From an uncultured Spirochaetia bacterium (lineage in GTDB: Bacteria > Spirochaetota > Spirochaetia > JABEVK01), in NCBI GenBank assembly GCA_937960645.1, contig CALGPJ010000011.1, positions 1 to 64,000 on the forward strand: a stretch of 64,000 nt of DNA, in the 5' to 3' direction. Below the pieces are notes generated by a model. The model made no database searches, was not told where the DNA came from, and saw nothing but the letters and a program-made list of their open reading frames with translations. Made by a program: the position numbers and the translations under genes. Positions 1 to 9,736 of this stretch are shown here, in pieces. Each line of letters opens with the position of its first letter. Position 1 is the stretch's first letter.

Positions 1-1694
1 AGGGCTGTCAACTCGACAGGACCATAGTGCTCGATGAAGGAATCCTCTTTTGATTCTTCGACCACCTCCAGTTCTTCATACCGATCAAGAGACTTTAATT
101 CATCCACGGGAGTTTCAGGCTCCAGAAACTTCCAGGCCTCGCCCGTCAGGAAATACCCCGGCGATTCGTGTTGATCGAGCTCTTCGACAGGAACGGGAGA
201 GCTGTCTGATTCTACCGATTCTAGCTCCTCCACCGGCTCCGCCTCGGCCACCTCTTCCACCGCCGCGGCCTCCCCGATCTCCTCCAGCTCCTCCACCGGC
301 TCCGCCTCGGCCACCTCTTCCACCGCCGCGGCCTCCCCGATCTCCTCCAGCTCCTCCGCCTCGGCCACGTCTTCCACCGCCGCGGCCTCGGTTACGAGTT
401 TGTCGCTGGAACCTTTTTCACGAGCGGGCATTTTGGTTGCAGACAAGACCTGCATTTGCGAAAGCGAGTCTCGAATCAGACGCTCGAGCCGCTGGGTATC
501 CAGTGCGACAGAACCCGTCACCATCTTGGGCTCCAAAACCTGAAGGATATCTTCCCAGGATTTTTCCACAAGTTCTTCGAATTCTTTCCGTCGCTTTTTC
601 GGAATGTGCCCGAGGGCGGCCTTCAGAGTCCGCTTCCACACCAACCCATTTCTTCGCAGTTCCCCTGCCAACTTCTCGGCCGTGAAATCGTCACCAGACC
701 TCAGGATATCCTGGAGAATCTGAATTTTCAGGGCCTTCAGTCTCAGGCGAAATACGGCCTCAGGATCGGCCCGAACCCCGCTTAGAAGCATGATCAAAAG
801 AAAGACACTGGTTCCAAAGGCCGCCAGGGTGATGATTTGGGCCAAATAGGGCAATCTCAAAAAATCGGCCGAGAGTACGGCGCCACCTCTCCCCTTCTCG
901 TTTTGAAAGGCTACGAGTACCGCTTCCTGATCCTCGGTCGCCAGACTTGTCAGCTCCGGCAAACTCTCCTTTAAGAGCACCTCCTTCACCCTATCGTATA
1001 AAGAACCCAGCGGCAGTGAACTCAGCAGGAGAACGATGCCTTCGGCATCCAAAAACTGTACTGAATCGAATCGGGGTATGAGATTTCTCGAGAACAATAC
1101 CTGCCCAAAATCATCCTGTGAGACTAGAAGATGGATGATTCCCGTCTCGACGTTGGAAAGATCCTGGATTTTGGCGATGTAGCCCAGGGAAGCTCGCGTG
1201 GGATCGAAGTATCTTCCCAAAAAACCAGGATTCAAAACCAACGGATGCAACGGCGGTACGAGATTCCCCGGAGGCCGGTAGGCAATCCTGTTGTTGTCCT
1301 GACTGAGAATGTCCCCGCGCAGGGAACTGTACTGCAAACGGCGCCGCTGTGTATCAAAAACCTGTACCCCGGCGGAACCTCGGTATCCAGTCAAAAACCG
1401 GGCAACTGTTCGTTCCCTGCTTTCGATCGCTGCCCGATCCTGAAAGGGGCGCCAGGACTCGATGATGGTCGACTCTTTGGCAAGGGATTCGAGTTTTTCG
1501 ATATTGATTTTATGGTATTCCGAAAGCGCATTCAGGCTGGCCTCGATGGTACCCAGAGCCAACGTGACTTGCCTTGGGGCATAGAAGGTTTTCTCGAGGT
1601 ACGGGAACAGCCCGGCGTAGGCCAGAAATACCAGCACACCGGTAAAAACGGAGGCAATCAGGAGACTCAAAAACACTCGTAGAACAGACTTCAA
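1..1694 (-). CDS. Membrane protein with acidic repeat tail (C-terminus outside window)
   Basis: Unrecognised protein, open without stops from a TTG start at 1694 (GAGG 6 nt upstream) to the window edge, about 564 residues visible. Residues 5-30 form a first membrane segment. About 240 residues follow that look extracytoplasmic, as in a Cache-like sensor. A second membrane segment lies near residue 280 (sequence includes FGTSVFLLIMLL). The rest is cytoplasmic: a basic, helical stretch, then a Glu/Ala/Val-rich region built from a tandem repeat, then an acidic tail. It is the last gene of the ribosomal cluster, 15 nt beyond the rplQ terminator, so it may be expressed only by read-through. The topology suggests a sensor or envelope-anchoring role, but no catalytic motif is visible and I assign no function. 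Reading frame is certain; the exact start is less so. Confidence 0.7.
   Translation of the reverse strand, partial: MKSVLRVFLSLLIASVFTGVLVFLAYAGLFPYLEKTFYAPRQVTLALGTIEASLNALSEYHKINIEKLESLAKESTIIESWRPFQDRAAIESRERTVARFLTGYRGSAGVQVFDTQRRRLQYSSLRGDILSQDNNRIAYRPPGNLVPPLHPLVLNPGFLGRYFDPTRASLGYIAKIQDLSNVETGIIHLLVSQDDFGQVLFSRNLIPRFDSVQFLDAEGIVLLLSSLPLGSLYDRVKEVLLKESLPELTSLATEDQEAVLVAFQNEKGRGGAVLSADFLRLPYLAQIITLAAFGTSVFLLIMLLSGVRADPEAVFRLRLKALKIQILQDILRSGDDFTAEKLAGELRRNGLVWKRTLKAALGHIPKKRRKEFEELVEKSWEDILQVLEPKMVTGSVALDTQRLERLIRDSLSQMQVLSATKMPAREKGSSDKLVTEAAAVEDVAEAEELEEIGEAAAVEEVAEAEPVEELEEIGEAAAVEEVAEAEPVEELESVESDSSPVPVEELDQHESPGYFLTGEAWKFLEPETPVDELKSLDRYEELEVVEESKEDSFIEHYGPVELTA
222..391 (-). repeat. 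63-bp in-frame tandem repeat
   Basis: Two near-identical copies of a 63-bp unit begin at 235 and 298. A third, shortened copy has its matching GCCTCGGCCA block at 358, 54 bp on instead of 63, so 9 bp (3 codons) are missing. The unit encodes 21 residues rich in Glu, Ala and Val and keeps the reading frame. Such repeats expand and contract by slippage, so copy number may vary between strains. Confidence 0.9.
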
Positions 1695-1708
1695 CGTAGT
1701 CCTCAAAT

Positions 1709-1736
1709 AAAAAAGGTACCTCTCGGTACCTCTTTT
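1709..1736 (-). terminator. Intrinsic terminator after rplQ
   Basis: On the minus strand AAAAGAGGTACC, a GAGA tetraloop and GGTACCTTTTTT form a 12-bp stem with one G-U pair, ending in six T. It lies 34 nt after the rplQ stop. The GNRA-type tetraloop and T-run are typical of a rho-independent terminator. It marks the end of the alpha operon before the repeat-tailed membrane protein gene. Confidence 0.85.
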
Positions 1737-1770
1737 ATCGGCAATTAGTCCCTAGCACTTCATGACAGGA

Positions 1771-2226
1771 TCAAGCCTTGGCTTTGGCTGCCTTTTGCTC
1801 CGTTCGCTTTTCGCTTTTTTTGCCCTGGGCCGCCTGGGCCTTTGTTTTATCTGCAGGTTTGTCTTCGATTTTTCGGTCGACAAATTCCAAAAGAGCCATT
1901 TCACTGGAATCGCCATCACGATAACCAAGCTTGAGGACTCGTGTATAGCCACCCTTTCTTTCCTTGAAACGAGGCCCGATTTCCGTAAAAAGTTTTTTGA
2001 GAACACTTTCTTTGGTGATGACTCGCGCGATGATGCGTCGGTTGTGCACGCTGTCCTCTTTGGCACGGGTCACCATTTTTTCAGCGATCCTTCGAGCCTC
2101 TTTCGCTTTGGCAGTGGTTGTAACTATCCGCTCATATCGGAAGAGACTGGTCACCAGGTTTTTTATCAGAGACTTTCTCTGGGCCGGTCTTCTTCCCAGG
2201 CGGTTAAAACCGTTTTTTGAATTCAT
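1771..2226 (-). CDS. rplQ: 50S ribosomal protein L17
   Basis: L17 of the large ribosomal subunit, 151 residues. The N-terminal [19 protein letters not shown] block and the central helical core are characteristic. The last 40 residues are a Lys/Ala/Glu-rich extension ending AAKAKA, longer than the minimal L17 of about 120 residues. It follows rpoA by 10 nt, the usual alpha-operon order, and is followed by a strong terminator. Confidence 0.97.
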   Translation of the reverse strand: MNSKNGFNRLGRRPAQRKSLIKNLVTSLFRYERIVTTTAKAKEARRIAEKMVTRAKEDSVHNRRIIARVITKESVLKKLFTEIGPRFKERKGGYTRVLKLGYRDGDSSEMALLEFVDRKIEDKPADKTKAQAAQGKKSEKRTEQKAAKAKA

Positions 2227-2236
2227 GTTCAGCTCC

Positions 2237-3277
2237 TTATTGTCCGTTCCTGCTGGCTTTGATGGCGCGGATGATTTCCTGGTTTTCGGTCATCCCAAAT
2301 CTCAGCCCCATTTTTGCGAGTTTTTCTTTGATCTCCTCGAGGCTCTTTTTGCCAAAATTTCTGGTTTTGTTGATCTCCTCCTCGGTATGGCGGATCAACT
2401 CGCCCACCTTCGTGATGTTGGCATTTTTAAGACAATTGCTGGAACGCACGGATAGCTCCAATTCGGTGACCTTCATGTTGAGCACCTCTTTCAGGAGCGC
2501 CTCGTCCTCGGAAATATCCAGGGTCATGGTTTGCTCGGATTCGCCGTAGAATATCGAAAAGTGCTCGTTGGCAATCCGGGCGGCCTCTCCAATGGCCACC
2601 TCGGGACTGACGGTTCCATTGGTCCAAACTTCGATATTCAATTTCTCGTAATCGGCGCGATGACCGATGCGCACACTTTCGACGTTGTAGCTGACCTTGG
2701 TCACAGGTGTAAAAATGGAATCGATCGCGATCACGTTTTTAATTTCGATGTCCTTCTCGTGCTCCTCGGCGGGAACATATCCACGACCGAAAGCAAGATT
2801 GAGTTCCAGTTCAATTTTCGCGTCCGGGGTCAGGGTCATGACGTGTCGGTCGACGTTGAACACCTTCACCGGCCCTTGGGAAAAATGTTCCCCGGTAATT
2901 TTTTCATTTTGAGATCCATCGAAGGTATAGTTGAGGGTAATTTTCTGCAGATCGTCCTGATCGACGCTGAAGGCAAGCCCTTTGATGTTGGCAATTAGTT
3001 CGACAGTATCTTCGAGAAGGCAGGGAATCTTCTCAAATTCATTGGTGATCTGGTGCATCTGCCCTGAGGAATTTCTATAGCTCAACATCATGGAAGTCGG
3101 AGCCCAACCCTGGATGGTGGACAGAAGAACCCGGCGAAGGGTGTTTCCTATAGTTGTCCCAAAACCTCTTTCAAAAGGGCTTGCCACAAACTTACCATAG
3201 GTGGGTGATATGATCGATTCTTCAAATGTCTGATTCTTTGGTTTTTTAAAGCCCTTCAAAAGGTTTCTTGTTGCCAT
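2237..3277 (-). CDS. rpoA: DNA-directed RNA polymerase subunit alpha
   Basis: Alpha subunit, 346 residues. It dimerises to start RNA polymerase assembly, and its C-terminal domain contacts UP elements and activators. The N-terminal domain shows [21 protein letters not shown]. The C-terminal domain shows [16 protein letters not shown] and an ending of the [14 protein letters not shown] type. The opening LLKGFKKPK resembles spirochaete RpoA. It lies between rpsK and rplQ with no rpsD in between. Confidence 0.97.
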   Translation of the reverse strand: MATRNLLKGFKKPKNQTFEESIISPTYGKFVASPFERGFGTTIGNTLRRVLLSTIQGWAPTSMMLSYRNSSGQMHQITNEFEKIPCLLEDTVELIANIKGLAFSVDQDDLQKITLNYTFDGSQNEKITGEHFSQGPVKVFNVDRHVMTLTPDAKIELELNLAFGRGYVPAEEHEKDIEIKNVIAIDSIFTPVTKVSYNVESVRIGHRADYEKLNIEVWTNGTVSPEVAIGEAARIANEHFSIFYGESEQTMTLDISEDEALLKEVLNMKVTELELSVRSSNCLKNANITKVGELIRHTEEEINKTRNFGKKSLEEIKEKLAKMGLRFGMTENQEIIRAIKASRNGQ

Positions 3278-3288
3278 ATTTTCTCCTC

Positions 3289-3669
3289 TTATACTCTTCT
3301 GGCTTTCCGAGGACGACAGCCGTTGTGGGGAATGGGTGTCACGTCATGGATGCTTTTCACCCGGATTCCGAGAAGGCCCAAACTTCGAATAGCGCTCTCG
3401 CGTCCAGCACCCGGACCCTTGATGTAAACATGAACATCACTCAGTCCCATCTCGAGCGCTTTGTTGATGGCAGTCTCGGTGGTCGTTTGGGCGGCGTAGG
3501 GCGTCGATTTCTTGGTACCCTTGAAACCGAGACTACCCGCACTCGACCAAACGATGGTATTGCCCCTCATATCTGTAATCGTCACGATGGTATTGTTGAA
3601 TGTCGAATTGATGTAGACATTCCCCTCGTGGACGACCTTTTTATCCTTTTTCTTGGCAATCTTTCCCAA
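3289..3669 (-). CDS. rpsK: 30S ribosomal protein S11
   Basis: S11 of the 30S platform, 126 residues, normal length. Diagnostic blocks are [19 protein letters not shown] and the C-terminal [13 protein letters not shown]. It binds 16S rRNA near the mRNA exit with S7 and S18. It lies 14 nt after rpsM and 11 nt before rpoA in the alpha operon. Confidence 0.97.
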   Translation of the reverse strand: MGKIAKKKDKKVVHEGNVYINSTFNNTIVTITDMRGNTIVWSSAGSLGFKGTKKSTPYAAQTTTETAINKALEMGLSDVHVYIKGPGAGRESAIRSLGLLGIRVKSIHDVTPIPHNGCRPRKARRV

Positions 3670-3683
3670 AGCTCAAACCTCCC

Positions 3684-4049
3684 TTATTTCTTCTTCTTGG
3701 CGACCGTCTTCCGCTTCCCTTTACGTGTTCGGGCGTTGGTCTTGGTCCGTTGCCCCCGAACAGGAAGCCCTTTACGATGCCTCAATCCGCGATAGCAGCC
3801 GATATCCTGAAGCCTCTTGATGTTCAACGCGAGCTCACTCCGCAGCCGTCCCTCGACCACGTAGTCGTTCTCGATGACCCGTCGAAGCTCGTTGATCTCC
3901 TCCTGGGTGAGATCGTTGCTCCGCTTTTCGGGATTGATTCTCGTTCGCTCACAAATTTTCTTGGCGGTGCTTCGCCCAATACCGTAGATATAGGTCAACG
4001 CTACATCGAGATGTTTGTTGGGCAGATCGATACCTGCAATACGAGCCAT
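3684..4049 (-). CDS. rpsM: 30S ribosomal protein S13
   Basis: S13 of the 30S head, 121 residues. It forms bridges to the 50S subunit and contacts P-site tRNA. It opens [25 protein letters not shown]. The C-terminal basic tail includes [24 protein letters not shown] (quoted in part). The start ATG lies 4 nt after the rpmJ stop. It is normal in length and context. Confidence 0.97.
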   Translation of the reverse strand: MARIAGIDLPNKHLDVALTYIYGIGRSTAKKICERTRINPEKRSNDLTQEEINELRRVIENDYVVEGRLRSELALNIKRLQDIGCYRGLRHRKGLPVRGQRTKTNARTRKGKRKTVAKKKK

Positions 4050-4053
4050 TGAA

Positions 4054-4167
4054 TTACCCCTGTTTTTGCTTGTGTTTTGGATTTGTACAAACGATGCGGA
4101 CTATCCCGCCCCTTTTGATGACCTTGCACTTGTCGCAAATCCGTTTGACGCTCACTCGTACTTTCAT
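4054..4167 (-). CDS. rpmJ: 50S ribosomal protein L36
   Basis: L36, 37 residues, the smallest protein of the large subunit, beginning [19 protein letters not shown]. It has the zinc-binding pattern Cys-X2-Cys ... Cys ... His (C11, C14, C27, H32), so this is the zinc-containing (C+) paralogue. It sits between secY (stop at 4178) and rpsM. As in spirochaetes, no infA, map or adk lies between secY and rpmJ. Confidence 0.97.
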   Translation of the reverse strand: MKVRVSVKRICDKCKVIKRGGIVRIVCTNPKHKQKQG

Positions 4168-4177
4168 AAGTCCTCTC

Positions 4178-5500
4178 CTACAAATTCCTGGACCGTATTC
4201 GGCCAGACTTCACGATACTCTCGTGGCCGTGTGTTCGCAAATGCCCTTCGATCTGGGACATGGTGTCCAGATCGACTCCAACCAAAATCAACAAAGAGGT
4301 GCCGCCCATCAATTGCGCCACCTCGCTGGGAAACCTAAAGAAAATCTGTACCAGGGACGGCGTGAGGGCGATAAAAGCCAAAAAAAGTGAACCAGGAAGG
4401 ATGATGCGGTTCAGAATCCTGGTCAGGTATTCTTCGATCTTTTCGCTGCGGATGCCTGGAATGGAGCCGCCGTTTTCCCGAATCTGTTTCGCGATCATCT
4501 CCGGATTGAGGCTTACCTGTGTATAGAAGTATGCAAAGAACACAATCAAAAGGGTTTGAACGGTCAGGTGAAACGGATGGTTCCAGGCCAGCCACGGCAG
4601 GACCGGAACCAGCCAGGTCCAAGTCGATGCCATACCGTAGAGGAATTGGACAGGAAAGGCCAACAAGCTGCTGGCAAAGATGACAGGGATCACGCCACTG
4701 GGGTTGATTTTGAACGGAATGTAGGTGTTTTGCCCCCCGTAAAGCCGTCTTCCCACCACCCGTTTGGCATAGTTCACGGGAATCTTTCTTTGACCCTGCT
4801 GTTCGACCACAACCAGACCGACAACGACGACGAACAGGATACCCACGATCAAGGCAAAGACCGGGTTGAGGTCCCCACGCTGAATGTTTTGAATGAGACT
4901 GACAATGGCAGCGGGCATCCGGGACACGATACCGACAAAAATGATGAGCGAAACTCCGTTACCGATTCCCCGCTGACTGATCTGTTCGCCCAGCCACATC
5001 AGGAATAAGGTCCCCACGGTCAAGGTGAAGATGGCCAGAATCGCAAACTGAATCTGCGGGAGCTTGACGGCATCAGGGATGCTGTTGGAATATTGCGTGA
5101 TGACAAATCCTTGGACGATACTGACGAGCACCGTCGCGTATCGTGTCCAGCGCTGGACCTTTTTTCGCCCGCCTTCCTCTTCACTGATCTTTTTCAGCTG
5201 AGGAATGATCACCACCAGCAGCTGCATGATAATGCTCATGGTGATGTACGGCATCACCCCCAGCATGAAAATCGAAAAATTGGAAAAGGCTCCGCCGGAG
5301 AAAAAGTCCAGGGTACTGGTTAGACTGTCCAGCCCGCCCTGGCTCTGCCGTGCAAAGTAGAGGGTCAGCGCACTGAGGTTGATGCCAGGAATGGGAATGA
5401 AGGCTCCCAATCGAAACACCACAAGTGCACCCAGAGTGAAAAAAATCCGGTCTCGGAGTTCCTTGATCTTGAAAATATCGAACAGAACGTTTCCCGCCAT
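4178..5500 (-). CDS. secY: Preprotein translocase subunit SecY
   Basis: Central pore of the SecYEG translocon, 440 residues, ten predicted membrane helices in the cytoplasmic membrane. Family blocks seen are [13 protein letters not shown] in helix 1, [16 protein letters not shown] in the plug/helix 2 region, and [11 protein letters not shown] in cytoplasmic loop C4. It follows rplO by 3 nt in the spc operon. Its partner secE lies 22 kb upstream in the same cluster. Confidence 0.97.
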   Translation of the reverse strand: MAGNVLFDIFKIKELRDRIFFTLGALVVFRLGAFIPIPGINLSALTLYFARQSQGGLDSLTSTLDFFSGGAFSNFSIFMLGVMPYITMSIIMQLLVVIIPQLKKISEEEGGRKKVQRWTRYATVLVSIVQGFVITQYSNSIPDAVKLPQIQFAILAIFTLTVGTLFLMWLGEQISQRGIGNGVSLIIFVGIVSRMPAAIVSLIQNIQRGDLNPVFALIVGILFVVVVGLVVVEQQGQRKIPVNYAKRVVGRRLYGGQNTYIPFKINPSGVIPVIFASSLLAFPVQFLYGMASTWTWLVPVLPWLAWNHPFHLTVQTLLIVFFAYFYTQVSLNPEMIAKQIRENGGSIPGIRSEKIEEYLTRILNRIILPGSLFLAFIALTPSLVQIFFRFPSEVAQLMGGTSLLILVGVDLDTMSQIEGHLRTHGHESIVKSGRIRSRNL

Positions 5501-5503
5501 CGA

Positions 5504-5953
5504 TTACTCCGCCAGCTTCAGGACACCGCCCGCCTTTTCCACTGCCAGCGCGGCAGACTTGGACGCGGCATCCACCTCGATGGTGAGCTTCTTTTTCAAC
5601 TCGCCTCGCCCCAGCAACTTGACCGGGGTACTTCCAGACAATCGCAACAGTCCCCGTTCCGCTAGAGAGAAACGATTGACGGTTTCACCGTTTTCGAAAC
5701 GGGCTTCGATATCCTCGAGATTCACCACCTCGTAGCGTAACCGGTGCGGCTCGTTGGAAAAACCTCGCATGGGCAGACGCCGGTAGAGGGGAGTTTGGCC
5801 GCCCTCGAAACCAGGCCGAACCCCACCGCCGGCCCTCGCTTTTTGGCCCTTGTTTCCCTTACCGGACTGTTTACCCAAGCCTGTTCCCCGTCCGCGCCCC
5901 AGACATTTCTTGGCGCGATTGGCCCCCGCGGGCATTGGAATTTCAAAACTCAT
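5504..5953 (-). CDS. rplO: 50S ribosomal protein L15
   Basis: L15, 149 residues, an assembly protein of the large subunit that binds 23S rRNA. The Gly/Lys/Arg-rich N-terminal extension (GRGRGTGLGKQSGKGNKGQ) and the RPGFEGGQTPLYRRLP block are diagnostic. The start overlaps the rpmD stop by 4 nt (ATGA arrangement), indicating translational coupling. Confidence 0.97.
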   Translation of the reverse strand: MSFEIPMPAGANRAKKCLGRGRGTGLGKQSGKGNKGQKARAGGGVRPGFEGGQTPLYRRLPMRGFSNEPHRLRYEVVNLEDIEARFENGETVNRFSLAERGLLRLSGSTPVKLLGRGELKKKLTIEVDAASKSAALAVEKAGGVLKLAE

Positions 5954-6132
5954 GTTTTTACCTCTTCAACGACGACAAGGTGGGATACAGTCTTGACCAT
6001 GCCCAAAAGCGCCGGGTTGGAATCGATCACGACAGAGTGATGAAGTTTCCGAAGACCCAGGGCCTTGACCGTCGCCCGCTGGTTCGGCAACCGACCTGCA
6101 GGACTCCTGACAAGAGTCACTCGATATTTCAT
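5950..6132 (-). CDS. rpmD: 50S ribosomal protein L30
   Basis: L30, 60 residues from the start MKYRVTLVRSPAGR. An upstream in-frame start at 6147 would add only MGRCT inside rpsE. I prefer 6132 because its ATG overlaps the rpsE TGA as ATGA and gives the normal L30 length. It sits between rpsE and rplO, as expected. Confidence 0.95.
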   Translation of the reverse strand: MKYRVTLVRSPAGRLPNQRATVKALGLRKLHHSVVIDSNPALLGMVKTVSHLVVVEEVKT

Positions 6133-6662
6133 TGTGCACCGCCCCAAATGTCTTTCAACGTTCGGCCACGAGACTTCGCCACCTTCCGCCCATCTAATGA
6201 TTGGCCGAGGGCCTCGAAAAGTCCCTTGATGATGTTCAGCGAGTTACCGCTACCCAACCGTTTTGCCAGGACGTCCTTAACGCCAATGGCTTCCATGACC
6301 GCACGGATATGTCCACCGGCGATGATTCCCGTACCCGGGGCTGCCGGCTTCAAGATCATCTTGCTCGCCTTGTATTTGAAATAAATCGGGTGGATCAGCG
6401 TTCCGTTCTTGACGGGAATCTCGAACATGCTCCGCCTTGCGATGTCGACAGCCTTTCGGATGGCATCGGATGAGTCGTTGGCCTTCCCTAATCCAAAACC
6501 GGCATGGCCGTTTCTATCGCCGACAACAACCAGCACCGAGTAGGAAAAACGCCGGCCACCTTTCTGAACTTTGCTCACGCGGCTAAGCTTGATCATTTGT
6601 TCGAAAAAATCTTTTTCTTTCTGATCGCGGCCTTCCCTTTCCTTTCCGTGTTCCATACCCAC
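6129..6662 (-). CDS. rpsE: 30S ribosomal protein S5
   Basis: S5, 177 residues, important for translational accuracy. The dsRNA-binding domain has VQKGGRRFSYSVLVVVGD and GHAGFGLGKA, followed by the C-terminal PGTGIIAGGHIRAVMEAIGV region. The short charged N-terminus (MGMEHGKEREGRDQ) is variable in this family, and the third codon is also ATG, so the start is uncertain by two residues. Confidence 0.96.
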   Translation of the reverse strand: MGMEHGKEREGRDQKEKDFFEQMIKLSRVSKVQKGGRRFSYSVLVVVGDRNGHAGFGLGKANDSSDAIRKAVDIARRSMFEIPVKNGTLIHPIYFKYKASKMILKPAAPGTGIIAGGHIRAVMEAIGVKDVLAKRLGSGNSLNIIKGLFEALGQSLDGRKVAKSRGRTLKDIWGGAQ

Positions 6663-6665
6663 TCC

Positions 6666-7025
6666 TTATATCCTGATCCCAGCTTCGCGTACCGAATCGG
6701 CAAAGCTTTTGACCACACCATGGTATTTGAATCCATTTCGGTCGAACACCACGGCCTCGATTTTCCTGTCCTTTAGGCGGTTGGCCAAAAGCATACCGAG
6801 TTTTTTGACTCCTTCAACGGTTCCCTGGGTATCCCGCAGATCCTTTTCCAGATCGCTGACCGATACCAGGGTATGCCCTTTTCCATCGTCAATCACCTGG
6901 GCATAAACATGCCGGTTGGAACGGAAAATACTCAGGCGGGGCCGCTCAGCGGTCCCAACCACCTTTCCCCGAATTCGCAGCTTTCGTTTTTGCCGCTTTC
7001 GTGCTTTTTCTTCAGTCTTTTTCAT
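6666..7025 (-). CDS. rplR: 50S ribosomal protein L18
   Basis: L18, 119 residues, binds 5S rRNA together with L5 and L25. Diagnostic blocks are RPRLSIFRSNRHVYAQVIDD and the C-terminal FDRNGFKYHGVVKSFADSVREAG. The highly basic first 30 residues bind RNA. It lies 12 nt after rplF and 3 nt before rpsE. Confidence 0.97.
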   Translation of the reverse strand: MKKTEEKARKRQKRKLRIRGKVVGTAERPRLSIFRSNRHVYAQVIDDGKGHTLVSVSDLEKDLRDTQGTVEGVKKLGMLLANRLKDRKIEAVVFDRNGFKYHGVVKSFADSVREAGIRI

Positions 7026-7037
7026 GATCGCACTACC

Positions 7038-7580
7038 TTATTTCTTTGCAGTCGACTTGCCGACCTTGCGGCGGATCGTCTCGTCATCGTATTTGATCCC
7101 TTTCCCCTTGTAAGGCTCTGGCGGCCGCAGAGATCGGATTTCACAAGCAACCTTTCCGACCAGCTGCTTGTCGATACCGCTCACGGATACCTTGGTGTTC
7201 TGATCCACCTGGATCTGAATCCCCTCAGGAATGATGTATTCGATTTGGGTCGAATAGCCCAAATTGAACAACACGCTCTTTCCTTTAACCTCCGCACGAA
7301 AACCAACGCCAACCAGAGTCAGGTTTTTCTTGAATCCCTCGGATACACCTTTGATCATGTTCGCCGCCAGATTTCGGTACAATCCGTGCAGGCTCCTCGT
7401 TTCCCGGCTCTCATCCTTTCGGTTCACGACAAGGTTATTGTTGTCCAAACTGAAGGTGACAGAAGGCTTGTACGTCTGGGACAACTTTCCCTTGGGACCC
7501 TCGACCTGAATTTGATCGGGAAGGATGTTGACTTTGACATTTTTAGGTACGGGGATGGGTTGTCTCCCGATTCGTGACAT
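7038..7580 (-). CDS. rplF: 50S ribosomal protein L6
   Basis: L6, 180 residues with two tandem L6 folds, located near the factor-binding centre of the 50S subunit. It begins MSRIGRQPIPVPKNV. The C-terminal signature RPPEPYKGKGIKYDDE is intact. It lies between rpsH and rplR in normal spc order. Confidence 0.97.
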   Translation of the reverse strand: MSRIGRQPIPVPKNVKVNILPDQIQVEGPKGKLSQTYKPSVTFSLDNNNLVVNRKDESRETRSLHGLYRNLAANMIKGVSEGFKKNLTLVGVGFRAEVKGKSVLFNLGYSTQIEYIIPEGIQIQVDQNTKVSVSGIDKQLVGKVACEIRSLRPPEPYKGKGIKYDDETIRRKVGKSTAKK

Positions 7581-7589
7581 CTTTTCCTC

Positions 7590-7988
7590 CTACCACACCG
7601 AGCAAATGAGCTCACCACCGACTTTTTTCTCGGAGGCCTTGCGGCCCGTGGTGACTCCGCTCGATGTCGAAACAATCAAGGTTCCAAATCCGTTCATGAT
7701 GCGCGGCAAGTTTTTGTAACCCGCATAGACTCGGCGCCCTGGGGTACTGATTCGTTTGATCTCATGAATAACCGGACTTTGCCGCTCATCATACTTGAGA
7801 AAAACCCGAATCACGTTGTCCCCGTCCTGGTTGACTCGCTTGAAGTTCTTGATGAAACCTTCATTTTTAAGAATCTTGACGATCTCGAGCTTCAACTTGG
7901 AGGGAACGATGTCCACCTTGTCGAGGTTGGCAAGGCTGGCATTGCGGATTTTCGTCAACATATCGGCGATAGGATCTGTTTGAGACAT
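7590..7988 (-). CDS. rpsH: 30S ribosomal protein S8
   Basis: S8, 132 residues, an early 16S rRNA-binding assembly protein and, in E. coli, the repressor of the spc operon. It begins [17 protein letters not shown]. The C-terminal signature [20 protein letters not shown] is present. No S8-like operator could be recognised by eye near rplE. Confidence 0.97.
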   Translation of the reverse strand: MSQTDPIADMLTKIRNASLANLDKVDIVPSKLKLEIVKILKNEGFIKNFKRVNQDGDNVIRVFLKYDERQSPVIHEIKRISTPGRRVYAGYKNLPRIMNGFGTLIVSTSSGVTTGRKASEKKVGGELICSVW

Positions 7989-7999
7989 TTCCTCCCCCC

Positions 8000-8185
8000 T
8001 TACCAGCTAGCCTTGATCACGCCGGGAATCAAACCCTCGCTCGCCATCTTCCGGAAACAAATCCTGCAGATACCGAACTTTCGCAGATATCCCCGAGGAC
8101 GCCCACAGATCTGGCATCGGTTGTAAGCGCGGCTTTTGAACTTCGGTTCCCGGTTAGCCTTGATAATCAAACATTTTTTTGCCAT
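8000..8185 (-). CDS. rpsN: 30S ribosomal protein S14, zinc-binding short form
   Basis: S14, 61 residues, the short type with a zinc ribbon: [20 protein letters not shown] supplies the Cys-X2-Cys ... Cys-X2-Cys ligands. The long zinc-free paralogue has about 100 residues and none of these. It is in its usual spc position between rplE and rpsH. Confidence 0.97.
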   Translation of the reverse strand: MAKKCLIIKANREPKFKSRAYNRCQICGRPRGYLRKFGICRICFRKMASEGLIPGVIKASW

Positions 8186-8192
8186 TTCATCC

Positions 8193-8771
8193 TCACTTTC
8201 GGAAAGGCAAGCCCAGGCGTCTCAGCAGGCTCCTTCCTTCGGTATCATTTTTCGCTGTCGTGACGATTGCCACGTTCAAACCTCCAACCTTTTCCACCTT
8301 GTCGATGTCGATTTCCGGAAAGATGATTTGTTCCGTCACCCCCAGGGAATAATTTCCCCGGCCATCGAAGGCATTCGGATTGAGACCTCGAAAGTCCTTC
8401 ACCCGAGGGAGGGCTAGACTGATCAAACGGTCCAGAAACTCCCACATTCTGTATCCGCGAAGGGTGACCATGGCTCCGATCTCGGCACCTTCGCGCAACT
8501 TGAAGTTGGAGATGGCCTTTCTCGATTTGGTCTTGACGGCCTTCTGCCCCGTGATCTGGCCCAACTCCTTGACGGCTGATTCGAGCAATTTTTTGTTGCT
8601 CAGAGCTTCCCCCAAACCCATGCTGACCACGATCTTCTCCAGACGGGGAACTTGCATGACAGATTTATAGTTGAATTCGTCCTTTAGCTCCTGAAAGACC
8701 TTGGTTTTATATTTTTCGAGAAGACGAGGACGGTAATTGGCAGGCCCAGCTGCCTGTTGCGTTTTAGCCAT
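8193..8771 (-). CDS. rplE: 50S ribosomal protein L5
   Basis: L5, 192 residues, binds 5S rRNA and forms a bridge to the 30S head. Family blocks are [35 protein letters not shown] and [19 protein letters not shown]. The first 15 residues extend beyond the minimal L5 length. It overlaps rplX by 8 nt, so the two are likely translationally coupled. Confidence 0.97.
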   Translation of the reverse strand: MAKTQQAAGPANYRPRLLEKYKTKVFQELKDEFNYKSVMQVPRLEKIVVSMGLGEALSNKKLLESAVKELGQITGQKAVKTKSRKAISNFKLREGAEIGAMVTLRGYRMWEFLDRLISLALPRVKDFRGLNPNAFDGRGNYSLGVTEQIIFPEIDIDKVEKVGGLNVAIVTTAKNDTEGRSLLRRLGLPFRK

Positions 8772-9084
8772 TGATCACCTCTCCGGTCTGCTTGGCGAAG
8801 CGCACCTTTTTTCCTTTTTCGATCTTCACACCGATGCGTGATGGGGTGGAGTTTTTGCTGAGGTACATCACGTTGCTGACGTGGATGGATCCCTCCACAT
8901 CGATGATACCCCCCTGTTCGTTTTGGGACTTGGCGCGAACGGTTTTCTTTTTCATGTTACAACCTTCGACCCACACGCGTTCCTTTTCGTGGTCGATCTT
9001 GATGATACGCCCTGTGCGCCCGGAATCTTTGCCCTTGAGAACTTTTACCAAATCGTTCTTTTTCAGTTTTTTGACCATCGCCAC
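8764..9084 (-). CDS. rplX: 50S ribosomal protein L24
   Basis: L24, 106 residues, an initiator of 50S assembly. The KOW motif is visible in [21 protein letters not shown], followed by [14 protein letters not shown]. The start could be the first or third codon (MAMVKK). It lies 3 nt after rplN and overlaps the start of rplE. Confidence 0.96.
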   Translation of the reverse strand: MAMVKKLKKNDLVKVLKGKDSGRTGRIIKIDHEKERVWVEGCNMKKKTVRAKSQNEQGGIIDVEGSIHVSNVMYLSKNSTPSRIGVKIEKGKKVRFAKQTGEVING

Positions 9085-9087
9085 ACC

Positions 9088-9456
9088 TCACAAAACCTCG
9101 GGGGCCAACGAAACGATCTTCATGAAATCTTTATCACGAAGCTCGCGGGCCACCGGGCCAAAAATTCGTTTACCCTTCGGGTTCATCAATTGATCGATGA
9201 TGACACAGGCGTTGTCGTCAAAGCGGATGTAGGTGCCATCTGGGCGTCGATACTCTTTGTGTACCCTGACGACGACAGCGCGCTGGACATCGCCTTTTTT
9301 GACGGGAGCTCCCGGTATGGCATCCTTGACGGCCACCACGATGATATCGCCGATTTTGGCATAGCGGCGGCGCGTCCCACCTAAAACCTTGATGCACTGG
9401 ACTGTTTTTGCCCCGCTGTTGTCGGCTACATTCAGAAAGGTCTGCATCTGAATCAT
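9088..9456 (-). CDS. rplN: 50S ribosomal protein L14
   Basis: L14, 122 residues, the usual length. It begins [17 protein letters not shown] and ends with [24 protein letters not shown] (partly quoted), both diagnostic. It binds 23S rRNA and forms an intersubunit bridge. It lies 3 nt after rpsQ. Confidence 0.97.
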   Translation of the reverse strand: MIQMQTFLNVADNSGAKTVQCIKVLGGTRRRYAKIGDIIVVAVKDAIPGAPVKKGDVQRAVVVRVHKEYRRPDGTYIRFDDNACVIIDQLMNPKGKRIFGPVARELRDKDFMKIVSLAPEVL

Positions 9457-9459
9457 GAG

Positions 9460-9735
9460 CTACCTCGCCCTTTCCACGATTTCGAGAAGACGCCAGACCT
9501 TGTCTTTGCTGATGGGGCGGCTTTCGATTACCCGCACCACATCACCGACATGGGCCGCACCCTCTTCGTCGTGCGCCTTGATTTTTTTGGTATAGGTTAC
9601 ATATTTTTGATAAACAGGATGCATTTTCCGCCGAGAAATCATCACGGTGATCGTCTTGGCGCATTTATCGCTAACAACTATCCCTTGTAAAATCTTCTTC
9701 TGCGAATTGGGAACCTTGATCAGTGTCTCACCCAT
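9460..9735 (-). CDS. rpsQ: 30S ribosomal protein S17
   Basis: S17, 91 residues from MGETLIKVPN, an OB-fold protein binding the 5' domain of 16S rRNA. Blocks QGIVVSDKCAKTITV and the C-terminal VIESRPISKDKVWRL are typical. An upstream ATG at 9756 would overlap rpmC by 20 nt. The start at 9735 has AAGGA five nt upstream and is preferred. Confidence 0.95.
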   Translation of the reverse strand: MGETLIKVPNSQKKILQGIVVSDKCAKTITVMISRRKMHPVYQKYVTYTKKIKAHDEEGAAHVGDVVRVIESRPISKDKVWRLLEIVERAR

Positions 9736-9736
9736 T

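Noticed and set aside
50-685. Proline-rich plus-strand frame at the left edge
   Set aside because: It is the complement of the Glu-rich repeat coding sequence of the minus-strand gene.
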